From the NCBI RefSeq assembly GCF_018390595.1, contig NZ_JAHBAV010000004.1, forward strand, positions 33,696 through 97,695: DNA of 64,000 nt, in the 5' to 3' direction. Made by a program: the position numbers and the translations under genes. Below are positions 34,455 through 42,736 of the stretch, one piece after another. Below the pieces are notes generated by a model. That model saw only the letters and a program-made list of their open reading frames with translations. It made no database searches and had not been told where the DNA came from. Origin of the DNA: Dietzia massiliensis. GTDB taxonomy: Bacteria > Actinomycetota > Actinomycetes > Mycobacteriales > Mycobacteriaceae. Each line of letters begins with the position of its first letter. The stretch's first letter is position 1.

Positions 34455-35186
34455 ATGACGTTCACGACCCGCAAGGTGGCCGCCGTCGCTGCCGCCACCG
34501 CTCTGGCCATCTCGGGCGCCACCGGCGTCGCCAACGCGCAGAGCGAGGGCAGCCTGGACGCCGGCAGCCTGACCGGCGGCTCAGGCGAGCTGAGCTCCGG
34601 CAGCGAGGGCTCCGGCGACTCGGCCGGCAACGGTTCGGTCCCGGAGGACCTGGGCTCGCTTATCCTGGACGGCGATGCCACCGGCAACGGCTCCCTCGAT
34701 ACCGAGGGTTCCCTGATCGGCGAGCCGACCACCGGCTCGCTCTCGGGCTCCTTGTCCGAGGCGATCGCCTCCTCCGGCGTCAACTCGCTCAGCCCGGCAC
34801 CCGGCACGGGCTCCATCACCACCACTGATTCGCTTCTGGGGGAGCCTACCACCGGTTCGCTGGCCCCGATCTACGCTCCTATCGCGGGCTCGCTCGGCAT
34901 CGGCGAGGGAGCCACCACCGTTCTCGGTTCGATGGAGGGATCCCTCGGTGCCGGCTCGCTCCCCGGCGGCACTGGCTCGCTCGTTCCCGCCACCCTGGGG
35001 CTGGGTTCCGTCGCCGCCATCGGTGCGGGCATCTACTTCGCGCCGGAGATCCACGCCGCGCTCACCGCCGCCGGCATCGCCCTCCCGCCGCTGCCGCCGC
35101 TGCCGTGGGCCCCGGCCCAGGGTGCCGCTCCGGCCCCGGCTCCGGCCCCGGCTCCGGGCCCCGCCATCGACAACGGTCGCGGCTGA
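34455..35186 (+). CDS. Exported GSL-type protein F
   Basis: A 243-residue paralogue of protein E. The signal peptide is cut at ANA|QS (residue 28). GSL units at the start of the mature chain (EGSLDAGSLTGGS) are followed by two copies of the GEPTTGSL module joined by SPAPGTGSITTT, and then GSMEGSLGAGSLPGGTGS. A nonpolar segment LGLGSVAAIGAGIYFAPEIH leads to GIALPPLPPLP and an Ala-Pro tail ending IDNGRG; similar tail residues (NGRGG) occur in protein B. GAGGAG lies about 9-10 bases upstream of the ATG. Function is unknown. Confidence 0.7.
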   Translation: MTFTTRKVAAVAAATALAISGATGVANAQSEGSLDAGSLTGGSGELSSGSEGSGDSAGNGSVPEDLGSLILDGDATGNGSLDTEGSLIGEPTTGSLSGSLSEAIASSGVNSLSPAPGTGSITTTDSLLGEPTTGSLAPIYAPIAGSLGIGEGATTVLGSMEGSLGAGSLPGGTGSLVPATLGLGSVAAIGAGIYFAPEIHAALTAAGIALPPLPPLPWAPAQGAAPAPAPAPAPGPAIDNGRG

Positions 35187-35202
35187 CACCGGCTCGAACA
35201 GC

Positions 35203-35239
35203 ACCGAGGCCCGCCCCGATCAGGGGGGCGGGCCTCGGT
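35203..35239 (+). terminator. Intrinsic terminator after GSL gene F
   Basis: A perfect 15-bp stem (35203-35217 with 35225-35239) and a seven-base loop lie 16 bases after the stop codon. Confidence 0.8.
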
Positions 35240-35294
35240 CGTTCCCGACGTCGGGCCCGGATACCGAGGTCCGGGCCCGCGTCCGGGCGAGCTG

Positions 35295-36062
35295 CTAGCG
35301 CGGAGCCATCCGGAGGGCACCGTCCATGCGGAAGCTCTCGCCATTCAGGTAGTCCTGCTCGACGATCGCGTTCGCCAGCTGCGCGTAGTCCGACGGGCGG
35401 CCGAGGCGCGACGGGAACGGGATCGCGGCCTCGAGGGACTTCTGGAACTCCTCGGTCAGGCCCTTGAGCATCGGGGTCTCGATGGTGCCCGGGGCGATGG
35501 TGTTGACCCGGATGCCGAACTGCGCGAGATCGCGGGCGGCGCAGATGCCCATCGAGTAGACGCCACCCTTGGAGGCGGCGTAGGCGATCTGCCCGACCTG
35601 GCCCTCGTACGCGGCGACGGATGCGGTGTTGATGATGACGCCGCGCTGGCCGTCCTCGTCGACGGTGTCCTGGGTGGACATGGCCTCGGCGGCCAGCCGC
35701 AGCACGTTGAAGGTGCCCACGAGGTTCACGGAGATGCAGGTCTCGAACAGGTCGAGCGCGTGGACGCCCTTCTTGGAGACGATGCGGGCGGCCGGCGCGA
35801 TGCCGGCGCAGTTGACCACGACGCGCAGCGGCGCGGCCTCGGTGGCGCGGGCGATGGCGGCCTTGACGTCGTCCTCGCTGGTCACGTCGGCGGCGATGAG
35901 GGTGATGCCCTCGTCGATACCCTGCTCGACGGCCTTGTCGATGGACTGCTGGAGGTCGAGGCCGAACACGACGGCGCCCTTCTCGGCGAAGGAACGCGCG
36001 GTGGCGTTACCCAGGCCGGAGGCGGCACCGGTGACGATGACGGAAGCACCCTTGATGTCCAC
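35295..36062 (-). CDS. SDR family 3-hydroxyacyl-CoA dehydrogenase (HSD17B10-like)
   Basis: A 255-residue NAD-dependent short-chain dehydrogenase. It has VTGAASGLGNATA, VVNCAGIAPAARIV, SVAAYEGQVGQIAYAASKGG with the catalytic Tyr-Lys, and TIAPGTIETPMLKGL. This matches type II 3-hydroxyacyl-CoA dehydrogenases of beta-oxidation, though other hydroxyl substrates are possible. The GTG start has AAAGGA nine bases upstream. It is tandem with, and downstream of, the ceramidase gene, which would also release fatty acids (link inferred). Confidence 0.85.
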   Translation of the reverse strand: MDIKGASVIVTGAASGLGNATARSFAEKGAVVFGLDLQQSIDKAVEQGIDEGITLIAADVTSEDDVKAAIARATEAAPLRVVVNCAGIAPAARIVSKKGVHALDLFETCISVNLVGTFNVLRLAAEAMSTQDTVDEDGQRGVIINTASVAAYEGQVGQIAYAASKGGVYSMGICAARDLAQFGIRVNTIAPGTIETPMLKGLTEEFQKSLEAAIPFPSRLGRPSDYAQLANAIVEQDYLNGESFRMDGALRMAPR

Positions 36063-36123
36063 GGGTGTTGTCCTTTCACTTGGGACTGCAACGAATGTCG
36101 GTTCCAGTGTCCCAGACCACGCC

Positions 36124-38205
36124 TCAGCGGACCGCGAAGCCCCGGCTCTGCCCCCGAACCGGGAACAGGCGGCCGTCGAACCCGCGGCCCGACGCGGTGT
36201 ACACGACCCGGTACTCCCCGGCCGGGGTGCGCGGCGGGATGTCCCACGTGATGACTGCGTTGGTCACGGTGAGCAGCCCCTCGAACACGATCATCGTGGA
36301 CCAGTCGCCGTCGTCGTGGACCCGAACCCAGCGCCGGCCGTCGCGGCGTTCGATCGTCAGGTAGGTGTCGCCACGGCGCAGATCCGAGTTGGGGTGGGTG
36401 CCGCAGAACCTCACCAGGACGCGCTGCCCGACCCGGTACTCCGGCAGTGGCTGGTCCAGGACGTCGCCGAAGTTCCGCAGGGGGGCCGGGGTGTCGACGA
36501 GCGGGTTACCGAGCGGGGAGACGGGGATCTGTCCGGTGAGGTCCCGCTCGGAGGTTCCGGGATCCAGCGGCGTCCCCGCCCGAATCGAGCGGGCCAGGTC
36601 GGCGGCGATCTGCTGGATCGCCGGCAGGGTCCACGGGCCGAAGATCGTCGCGCCGCCCTCGTAGTTCTGGGCCGAGTACTCCTCGGGCGTGGTCACGTAG
36701 TGGCCGTACGCGTTGGAGTAGCCCTAGACGGTCACGTGGTCCTCCGCCACGCTCAGTTCGACCGCGAGCGTGCGCCGCAGCCGCAGACCCGCCACCACGG
36801 TGGGCTCGAACCCGAGGGTGAACAGGTAGTGCGTGCCGAGGCGGACCAGGTGGAACGGGTACACGCGCTGCACGGCGTTCGGCACGAGCCCCACCGGGAG
36901 GAGGACGTCCTTGGGCGCGTGGGCCTCGCGCAGCCACCCGGGGATCACCACGTCGGTGAGGGCTTTGACCGCGGGGTTGCCGCCGCGGTCGCCCTCGGCG
37001 AACGGCAGCTCGTCCCCGCCGCCGCCGTCCTCCTGGCTCCCCGAGGCGAACGATGCTCCCAGTGCCGCGACGGCGGTGCGGTGGGTGCGCCCGTCGCCGG
37101 TGAACTGAGGGCCCACCTCGACGGCGGACATGTCGACCCACACGTGTCGCACGTCGATCCCGCCGCCGAGGGGGCGTACTTCCCTGCCCACCTGGTCGCG
37201 GGCGGCCGCGAACTGTCGTTCGCCGTTGATGCGGGTGTTGAGCCACTCGTCGGGCGTCGGCCCGCGGCCGGGTTCGAGGTCCAGGTTGGGGCTGACGTCT
37301 CCGGGGTTGGTCTGCGCGAAGGCGGTGACCAGGTGCGGCGTCACGCCGGCGAGGTAGTCCTGGCCCGCGACCTCCCGCTCCCAGTGCCAGGCGGCGTACC
37401 CCTTGTTGTCCGACGAGGCGATGCGGTTGTGCGAGGTCATGGACGTGGCGTGTGTGGCGAACCAGTTGAGGACGCCCACCAGCCGGCCGCCGCGGGTGAT
37501 CTGCAGCGACTGTGACCGCGGGTCGATCCCCTCGGGGAAGTGGGCGCGCTCCTCAGGGGTGTCGCGCTCGAACGAGCAGCGGGAACGCTGGACGCCGGCG
37601 TCGCGGAGGGTGCCGGTGGTCACGCCGACCTCCGAGGGTGCGAGGTCGTGATGCGCCATCCGGACGGCGTCGACGATGCCGGCGACGTTGGCCTCGAACG
37701 TGACCGGGCGGAAGCCGAGCATCGACAGGTCGACCATCGGGTGGCCGGAGGTACCGCCCGGGGCGACGTGGGTGTGCGTGGCGGTGATGACCACGTTGCC
37801 CTCGTGGTAGGTGCCGCCGAACTCCGCCGCCAGGCGCCGGAGGACCTCCTGGTGGATGGACTGGAAGATCAGGCCGATCTCGGCGGTGACGTGGAGGAAC
37901 CGGGGCGACGACGGCGAGTCGGCGAACACGAAGGCGCGGGCCCTCTGCCGCAGGTGCAGTCCGACGGAGAGCTGCTCGGTGTCCGCGTACCCGTCTATGC
38001 CCGCGCCCAGCGGCTCTCCGGTCATGTCCCCGATGCCGCGGCCGACGTACAGGGCCGTGGACTGCGCTGAGGCGACGGCGGGCAGGGCCGACTGCAGGGC
38101 CGCGATCCCGCTGAGGGCGGCGGCTCCGCTCAGAACGGTGCGGCGACTCATGGCGGTCGGAGTGCCGGTCTGGGAGTGGTCGACCTGTCGCTCGCCGTTG
38201 GACAC
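36124..38205 (-). pseudogene. Neutral ceramidase interrupted by an in-frame TAG
   Basis: The frame encodes a full neutral/alkaline ceramidase (693 codons plus stop) cut by TAG at 36724-36726. The first part (493 codons) has a Tat signal (SRRTVLSGAAALSGIAAL), then GRGIGDMTGEP, TATHTHVAPGGTSGHP and NWFATHATSM with zinc-binding His and the catalytic Ser region. The part after the stop continues in frame with GYSNAYGHYVTTPEEYSAQN and the C-terminal beta domain. One C-to-T change (CAG to TAG) explains it. The GTG at 38205 or ATG at 38151 may start it. It is a nonsense mutation, sequencing error or readthrough site. Confidence 0.85.
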
Positions 38206-38376
38206 CGAAGGGACCTCACTTCTCGCGCGGGTGAGCCGCTGCGGCGGGCGCCGGGGCGGTTGCGTGAGTCACAGCAACGTCTCGGACGACCGTCCGGGGG
38301 CGGTCCCTGGGCCGGGACGGTTCCACGTCGCGGGGCCCGACCTGCCCCGCGGTCGCGGACCCCGCCCGGACAGCAT

Positions 38377-38410
38377 GCGGCCCGGGCGGGGTGATCCCCA
38401 CCCGGGCCGC
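38377..38410 (-). terminator. Intrinsic terminator of sodA
   Basis: A 15-bp stem (38377-38391 with 38396-38410, one G-U pair) and a TGAT loop lie 37 bases beyond the sodA stop on the minus strand. Confidence 0.75.
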
Positions 38411-38446
38411 TGTCAGCTCAGGAGAGCCGTGAAGGGTCCGATTCCG

Positions 38447-39049
38447 TCAGCCCTTGGCGGCGGCGTAGCGCTCGGCCACGTCCTTCCAGTTGACGACGTT
38501 CCAGAAGGCCTTGACGTAGTCGGCCTTGACGTTCTTGTACTGGAGGTAGAAGGCGTGCTCCCACATGTCCAGCATGAGCAGCGGGGTGATGTTCACCGAG
38601 ATGTTGCCCTGCTGGTCGGTGAGCTGCTGGATGACCATGCGCTGGCCGATGTGGTCCCAGCCGAGGACGGACCAGCCGGAGCCCTGCAGGGTGGTCGCGA
38701 CGGCGTTGAAGTGCGCCTGGAACTTGTCGAACGAGCCGAACTCGGCGTCGATCGCGGCGGCGAGCTCACCCTCGGGGCGGTCGCCACCCTCCGGCGAGAG
38801 GTTCTTCCAGAAGATGGAGTGGTTCGTGTGGCCACCGAGGTGGAAGGCCAGGTTCTTGCTCAGCAGCGGGGCCTTGCCGGAGATGCTGCCGTCCTCGCGG
38901 GCCGCGGCGAGCTGCTCGAGGGCGTCGTTGGCGCCCTTCACGTAGGTGGCGTGGTGCTTGGAGTGGTGCAGCTCCATGATCTCGCCGGAGATGTGCGGCT
39001 CGAGAGCGCCGTAGTCGTAGTCGAGATCGGGAAGAACGTACTCGGCCAT
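38447..39049 (-). CDS. sodA: Superoxide dismutase, probably Mn type
   Basis: A 200-residue Fe/Mn superoxide dismutase. The metal ligands are visible in [17 protein letters not shown] and LDMWEHAFY. Compared with the Fe enzyme of M. tuberculosis, whose metal-tuning residue 145 is His, the equivalent position here is Gln in TDQQGN, which is typical of Mn enzymes. There is no classical signal peptide. AAAGGA precedes the ATG. The gene corresponds to Rv3846 in position and sequence and has its own terminator. Confidence 0.96.
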   Translation of the reverse strand: MAEYVLPDLDYDYGALEPHISGEIMELHHSKHHATYVKGANDALEQLAAAREDGSISGKAPLLSKNLAFHLGGHTNHSIFWKNLSPEGGDRPEGELAAAIDAEFGSFDKFQAHFNAVATTLQGSGWSVLGWDHIGQRMVIQQLTDQQGNISVNITPLLMLDMWEHAFYLQYKNVKADYVKAFWNVVNWKDVAERYAAAKG

Positions 39050-39197
39050 AGTGGAGTGTCCTTTCAGTTGGGTGACGGGCAGCGCGCGGGGTCGACCCGT
39101 GGCGCCTGTCACGGCGTCCGTCTCCACCATAGTGATCTGCGGGCGAGCGCGTCGTCCGGCGCCGCGGTGGGCTCGCGGGCGGCCGCGGTGTCCTGCC

Positions 39198-39665
39198 ATG
39201 ATCAGAACCGTGGATCACTCCGATACGGCGGCCGTGCGCACCATCTCGGTCTCGGCCGTCATCCTGAGTCGGCCCGACGGCGCCGTGGTGACGGTGCGCA
39301 AGGTCGGCACGGACCGCTTCATGCTGCCGGGAGGCAAGTGGGAGACGGGGGAGTCGCCGCGCGAGTGCGCGGTGCGTGAGATCGACGAGGAGTTGGGCGT
39401 AGTCCTGACGCCCGACGCGTTGGAGCCGCTCGGCCGCTTCGACACGGCCACCGCCAACGAGCCCGGGTTCCTGCTGGTCTCGGAGGTCTTCGCCGCCGGT
39501 GTGGACGGCGATCCCGAGCCGCGGGCCGAGATCGCCGAGGCACGGTGGGTGACGGTGGACGAACTGAGGGAGATCGCGGCCCTGCCCGAGGACGACTGCG
39601 CGCCGTGGGCGCCGCTGCTGGTGCGGGTCGCGCGCGAGCGCCTCGGGGACCCGTGGGCGAGCTGA
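39198..39665 (+). CDS. Nudix hydrolase
   Basis: A 155-residue Nudix hydrolase. The Nudix box GX5EX7REUXEEXGU is complete, from GKWETGE to REIDEELGV. The preceding [13 protein letters not shown] strand and MLPGG are typical of MutT-like enzymes that cleave nucleoside diphosphates linked to other groups. The substrate cannot be deduced. Two starts are possible: ATG at 39198 or GTG at 39210, the latter seven bases after CATGAT. It is divergent from sodA and convergent with a small membrane protein gene. Confidence 0.9.
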   Translation: MIRTVDHSDTAAVRTISVSAVILSRPDGAVVTVRKVGTDRFMLPGGKWETGESPRECAVREIDEELGVVLTPDALEPLGRFDTATANEPGFLLVSEVFAAGVDGDPEPRAEIAEARWVTVDELREIAALPEDDCAPWAPLLVRVARERLGDPWAS

Positions 39666-39704
39666 CCTCGCCGCGTGTCGAGGCCCCGACCGCGCGCTGG
39701 CCGG

Positions 39705-39878
39705 TCAGAGAACGAGCAGGGCGATGAGCACGACCAGAAGGATGACGGCGAGCGCGACGGGCACCGCGAGATTGCGGCGGCGGACGTGATCGCTACAGCC
39801 GGTCCCCTCGAACGGCTGCGGCTGATCGGCGTCGAAGATGGCGCGAAGTCGTTGGACTGCAGGCTGTGTGGCGGTCAC
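39705..39878 (-). CDS. 57-residue single-pass membrane protein
   Basis: A short frame encoding VTATQPAVQRLRAIFDADQ, then a polar linker with one Cys and a RRR cluster, then a C-terminal membrane helix (LAVPVALAVILLVVLIALLVL is the complete hydrophobic tail, split here as LAVPVALAV and ILLVVLIALLVL). AGGGGA lies seven bases before the GTG, and codon third positions are strongly GC as in real genes. It is divergent from msrA and convergent with the Nudix gene. No family is recognised; a membrane-tethered small protein is inferred. Confidence 0.6.
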   Translation of the reverse strand: MTATQPAVQRLRAIFDADQPQPFEGTGCSDHVRRRNLAVPVALAVILLVVLIALLVL

Positions 39879-39969
39879 GTCCGGATCCCCTCGGTCGTAC
39901 TGGCGACCACTGTAACGCGGACTATGGGATCGGTCACATCACGTCCGGATCTCGATCCCGCGACGCGGT

Positions 39970-39975
39970 TACCCT
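39970..39975 (+). promoter_or_regulatory. Leaderless -10 hexamer TACCCT before msrA
   Basis: TACCCT ends six bases before the msrA ATG, with no Shine-Dalgarno. Confidence 0.5.
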
Positions 39976-39981
39976 GGCTAC

Positions 39982-40659
39982 ATGGGCTGGCTACAGGACG
40001 CGATCAGACAATCCGCGATGCGACGGGCGACCGAGGTCGTCGACGCCGACTCGGCGTTGCCGGGCCGGGCGGAACCGGTGGCCGTGGCGCCGAAGAACAT
40101 CGTCACGGGCAATCCCATGGTGCCGCCGTTCCCGGAGGGGCACGAGTCGATCGTGCTGGGCATGGGCTGCTTCTGGGGTGCGGAGAAGGTGCTCTGGCAG
40201 CTCGACGGTGTCTGGACCACGGCTGCCGTCTACGCCGGCGGGTGGACACCGAACCCGACCTACGAAGAGACGTGCACGGGATTGACCGGCCACACCGAGG
40301 CGGTTCTCGTGGTCTTCGATCCCGCGGTGCTCCCGGTGGAGAAGCTGCTCGCGGAGTTCTTCGAGTGGCATGACCCCACTCAGGGGATGCGTCAGGGCAA
40401 CGACATGGGCACCCAGTATCGCTCGGCGATCTACACGACCACGCCGGAGCAGCTGGAGGCGGCGCGCCGCATCGCCGAGGGCTATCAGAAGGAGCTCGAC
40501 GCCGCGGGCTACGGGCCGCTGACCACGGAGATCGGGATGCTCGACGAGGTCCGCTCCGGGAAGTACGCGTACGCCGAGGACTATCACCAGCAGTACCTGG
40601 TCAAGAATCCCGGTGGCTACGACTGCCACGTGCGCAGCGGGGTCGCCTGCCCCATCTGA
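39982..40659 (+). CDS. msrA: Peptide-methionine (S)-S-oxide reductase
   Basis: A 225-residue MsrA that reduces methionine-S-sulfoxide in oxidised proteins. The catalytic Cys63 is in GMGCFWGAEKVLWQ, followed by VYAGGWTPNPTYEETCTG, EFFEWHDPTQGMRQGNDMGT and the C-terminal EDYHQQYLVKNPGGYDCH. Recycling Cys residues are present near the C-terminus. It sits close to sodA and a Nudix gene, forming an oxidative-stress group. It is probably leaderless. Confidence 0.97.
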   Translation: MGWLQDAIRQSAMRRATEVVDADSALPGRAEPVAVAPKNIVTGNPMVPPFPEGHESIVLGMGCFWGAEKVLWQLDGVWTTAAVYAGGWTPNPTYEETCTGLTGHTEAVLVVFDPAVLPVEKLLAEFFEWHDPTQGMRQGNDMGTQYRSAIYTTTPEQLEAARRIAEGYQKELDAAGYGPLTTEIGMLDEVRSGKYAYAEDYHQQYLVKNPGGYDCHVRSGVACPI

Positions 40660-40747
40660 CCGCGGCCGTCGCGGCTCCGGCCTCCGCGGACGCCGCGACC
40701 CACGACCTCCGCAGGCGTCGCGGTCTTCGCAGCCGTAGCCCCGAACG

Positions 40748-40891
40748 CAGCCGCCCCTCGCGATGGCGTCTCGCCCGCTCTTCGGTGCGCGCGAGACGCC
40801 ATCGCCGGGAGCGGCTGTGCGCGGGCCGCGGAGGCGAGACGCCAGGCAGAAGAGCGAGACGCCATCGCCGGGAGCGGCTGTGCGCGGGCCC
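40748..40891. repeat. Second locus of the GCGAGACGCCATC repeat family
   Basis: Three copies of a 27-bp element lie in the convergent gap between msrA and the cold-shock gene: one inverted at 40748-40774 and two direct at 40791-40817 and 40854-40880. The direct copies continue identically for about 11 more bases. The core GCGAGACGCCATCG is shared with 29713-29782. Confidence 0.85.
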
Positions 40892-40898
40892 GGACATG

Positions 40899-40938
40899 CG
40901 AGAGGGCCCCGCAGGATTTCTCCTACGGGGCCCTCTCG
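40899..40938. terminator. Bidirectional intrinsic terminator (csp / msrA)
   Basis: A perfect 13-bp stem, CGAGAGGGCCCCG with CGGGGCCCTCTCG, and a 14-base loop lie between the convergent msrA and cold-shock genes, 37 bases from the cold-shock stop. Confidence 0.85.
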
Positions 40939-40974
40939 TGCAGTCTGAGAACGTCAGATCAGTCTGACCTCAGA

Positions 40975-41178
40975 TCACAGCGGGGTGATGTTCTCCGCCT
41001 GCAGGCCCTTGGCGCCCTGCGCGACGTCGAAGGAGACCTGCTGGTTCTCCTCGAGCGAGCGGTAGCCCGAGCCGTTGATGGCGGAGAAGTGGGCGAAGAC
41101 GTCGGCCGAGCCGTCGTCGGGGGCGATGAAGCCGAAGCCCTTGTCAGCGTTGAACCACTTCACGGTACCGGTAGCCAT
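40975..41178 (-). CDS. cspA: Cold-shock domain protein
   Basis: A 67-residue single-domain RNA/DNA chaperone starting [15 protein letters not shown], with RNP1 (KGFGFI) and RNP2 (VFAHFSAI) intact and the C-terminus [15 protein letters not shown] precedes the ATG. It is followed by a strong terminator. The long, relatively AT-rich region upstream (41179-41410) may be a structured leader, as in other cold-shock genes; this is not proven here. Confidence 0.97.
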   Translation of the reverse strand: MATGTVKWFNADKGFGFIAPDDGSADVFAHFSAINGSGYRSLEENQQVSFDVAQGAKGLQAENITPL

Positions 41179-41413
41179 ATTGATGCCTTTCGAGAGTCGG
41201 TGCTCCGCTTGTCGGAGTACCGGGTGCTGCAGCAGAGAGCGTGCTGTGTGTTTCCCTGCGGTGCCGCACTGCCCTCTCGCAAGGGCGGTGGATCTACAGA
41301 AATACAACGAACGATTTCAACTACTGAGAAAGACCATACACACGACGGCACGGTCCGTCACCCCCTCTGTGATGACGGATACATGAACGGCGAGTGGCGC
41401 AGATCCGGACCGC
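41179..41413 (-). promoter_or_regulatory. Leader and promoter region of the cold-shock gene
   Basis: This 235-bp region between the DUF488 stop and the cold-shock start includes an AT-rich segment near 41290-41345. No clear -10/-35 pair was fixed and no gene is visible. Confidence 0.35.
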
Positions 41414-41785
41414 TCAGTGAGAAGCGTCGAGGATGACGTCCGCCAGGACCGCTGCGTGATTGTGCTCGGTGTCCCGCGACGCATACGCGAGCACCAGCTC
41501 CCCGTCGGCCGCCCGGGCCGCGAGGCGCTCCACCTCCGCGGCCGCGGAGGGACGGGACAGTTCGGCGCGATACCGCTCGGCGAAGCCGTCGAAGTCCAGC
41601 TCTCCGCCGTGGAACTCGCGCCGCAACTCGGGCGACGGCGCCACGTCGGTACACCACTCGTCGTGGCGGAACGCGTCCTTTCGCACGCCCCGCGGCCACA
41701 GCCGGTCCACGAGCACCACGTACGCGTCCCCGGGATCGGCGCGGCCGGAGACGAGATCGTGGACGCGCACACAGCTCACGGACAT
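41414..41785 (-). CDS. DUF488 domain protein
   Basis: A 123-residue cytosolic protein of the DUF488 family (COG3189 type): VVLVDRLWPRGVRKDA near the start, then APSPELRREFHG, FAERYRAEL and a C-terminal LVLAYASRDTEHNHAAVLAD. These conserved parts define the family, whose biochemical role is unknown. The ATG at 41785 is preceded by CATGCT six bases upstream, a weak leaderless signal. It is divergent from the DUF4328 gene. Confidence 0.88.
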   Translation of the reverse strand: MSVSCVRVHDLVSGRADPGDAYVVLVDRLWPRGVRKDAFRHDEWCTDVAPSPELRREFHGGELDFDGFAERYRAELSRPSAAAEVERLAARAADGELVLAYASRDTEHNHAAVLADVILDASH

Positions 41786-41890
41786 GACCCCAGCATGTGC
41801 CACACCGCGCGCCCGCGCCATCCGCGGACGCGGGACCGGGCCACCTGCACCGCGCGCCCGCGCCACCCGGGCTGTGCCAGCATGGTCGCC

Positions 41891-42733
41891 ATGACCACAC
41901 CGCGGCGGCAGGGGCAGTGGCGCTGGGTCGCGCACCCGCCGTGGCGGTCGCCAGTACCGACCCCGCGACCGCCCCTGCCGCGCTACCGCACCGGACCCGC
42001 GTGGGGCCCGCGGACACCCGCCTATCCGGCCACCCCGAGGTGGGGCCTGCCCCCGGTCGCGATCCCGCACCGACTCGAGCCGCCCGCCGCGCCCCGGCCG
42101 GCCCGCCTCGCCTCGGCCGCCCCCGGCATCATGCGCGCCGCCGGCGCCTGGTTCGCCGCGACCGCCGTCGCCCACGGCCTGCGCTACGCCGCACTCGCCT
42201 GGTACGCCGACCGGCTCGCGCCGTGGTGGATCGAGGCCGTCACCACGGCGCTGGTCTGGGTGACCGGGATCGTCGCCATCGCCGTGGGCGTCGCCGCCGC
42301 GATCACCGCGACCGCCTGGCTCGTGGAGACCCGCCGCCTGGCCTACGCGCCTGTCCCGGACCCCCGGTCACGGGCGGGCCTGTGGGCGGGGGCGCTCCTC
42401 GTCGTCGTCAACTTCTTCCGCCTACCCGTCTACCTGGAGGAACTGCGCCGGGCGTCGGACCGTGCCCCCTCCCGATCCGACCTGAGGCGCTGGTGGGCGG
42501 CGTGGGGCGTCAACGCCCTGGCCGCCGCCCTGGCGCTGTGGCGCGGCAGCGGCGAGGGCTCCCAGGCCGCCGCCGACACCGTCCTGCTCACCGCCCTGGC
42601 CGCCCTCGCCGCCGTGTGGACCGCCCGCGAGACCCGGTCCGTCATGGGGAGTTTCACCGACCCTTCCCCACGGTTCACCCGCAGGTTCCTCCCGGCGGGG
42701 ATCGTGGAGGCGTCCGCCACCCGGAAGGAGTGA
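41891..42733 (+). CDS. DUF4328 membrane protein
   Basis: A 280-residue membrane protein. The N-terminal 75 residues are Pro/Arg-rich and cytoplasmic. Four to five hydrophobic segments follow (for example VTTALVWVTGIVAIAVGVAA and WAGALLVVVNFFRLPVYLEE), in the arrangement of DUF4328 proteins. The C-terminus is charged. An in-frame ATG at 41882 is also possible. It ends three bases before the GDPD gene, so they form an operon. Function is unknown. Confidence 0.7.
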   Translation: MTTPRRQGQWRWVAHPPWRSPVPTPRPPLPRYRTGPAWGPRTPAYPATPRWGLPPVAIPHRLEPPAAPRPARLASAAPGIMRAAGAWFAATAVAHGLRYAALAWYADRLAPWWIEAVTTALVWVTGIVAIAVGVAAAITATAWLVETRRLAYAPVPDPRSRAGLWAGALLVVVNFFRLPVYLEELRRASDRAPSRSDLRRWWAAWGVNALAAALALWRGSGEGSQAAADTVLLTALAALAAVWTARETRSVMGSFTDPSPRFTRRFLPAGIVEASATRKE

Positions 42734-42736
42734 GAC

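Noticed and set aside
7219..35186. GSL proteins as PE/PPE or mycobacterial PGRS proteins
   Set aside because: They have classical signal peptides, no PE or PPE N-terminal domain and a GSL instead of GGA repeat.
36124..36696. Independent gene for the ceramidase C-terminal part
   Set aside because: It is in frame with the upstream part, contains only the C-terminal domain and has no ribosome-binding site; a nonsense codon explains it better.
29559..41000. Insertion sequence bounded by the two GCGAGACGCCATC loci
   Set aside because: The 11 kb between contains only ordinary core genes, no transposase and no composite-transposon structure.
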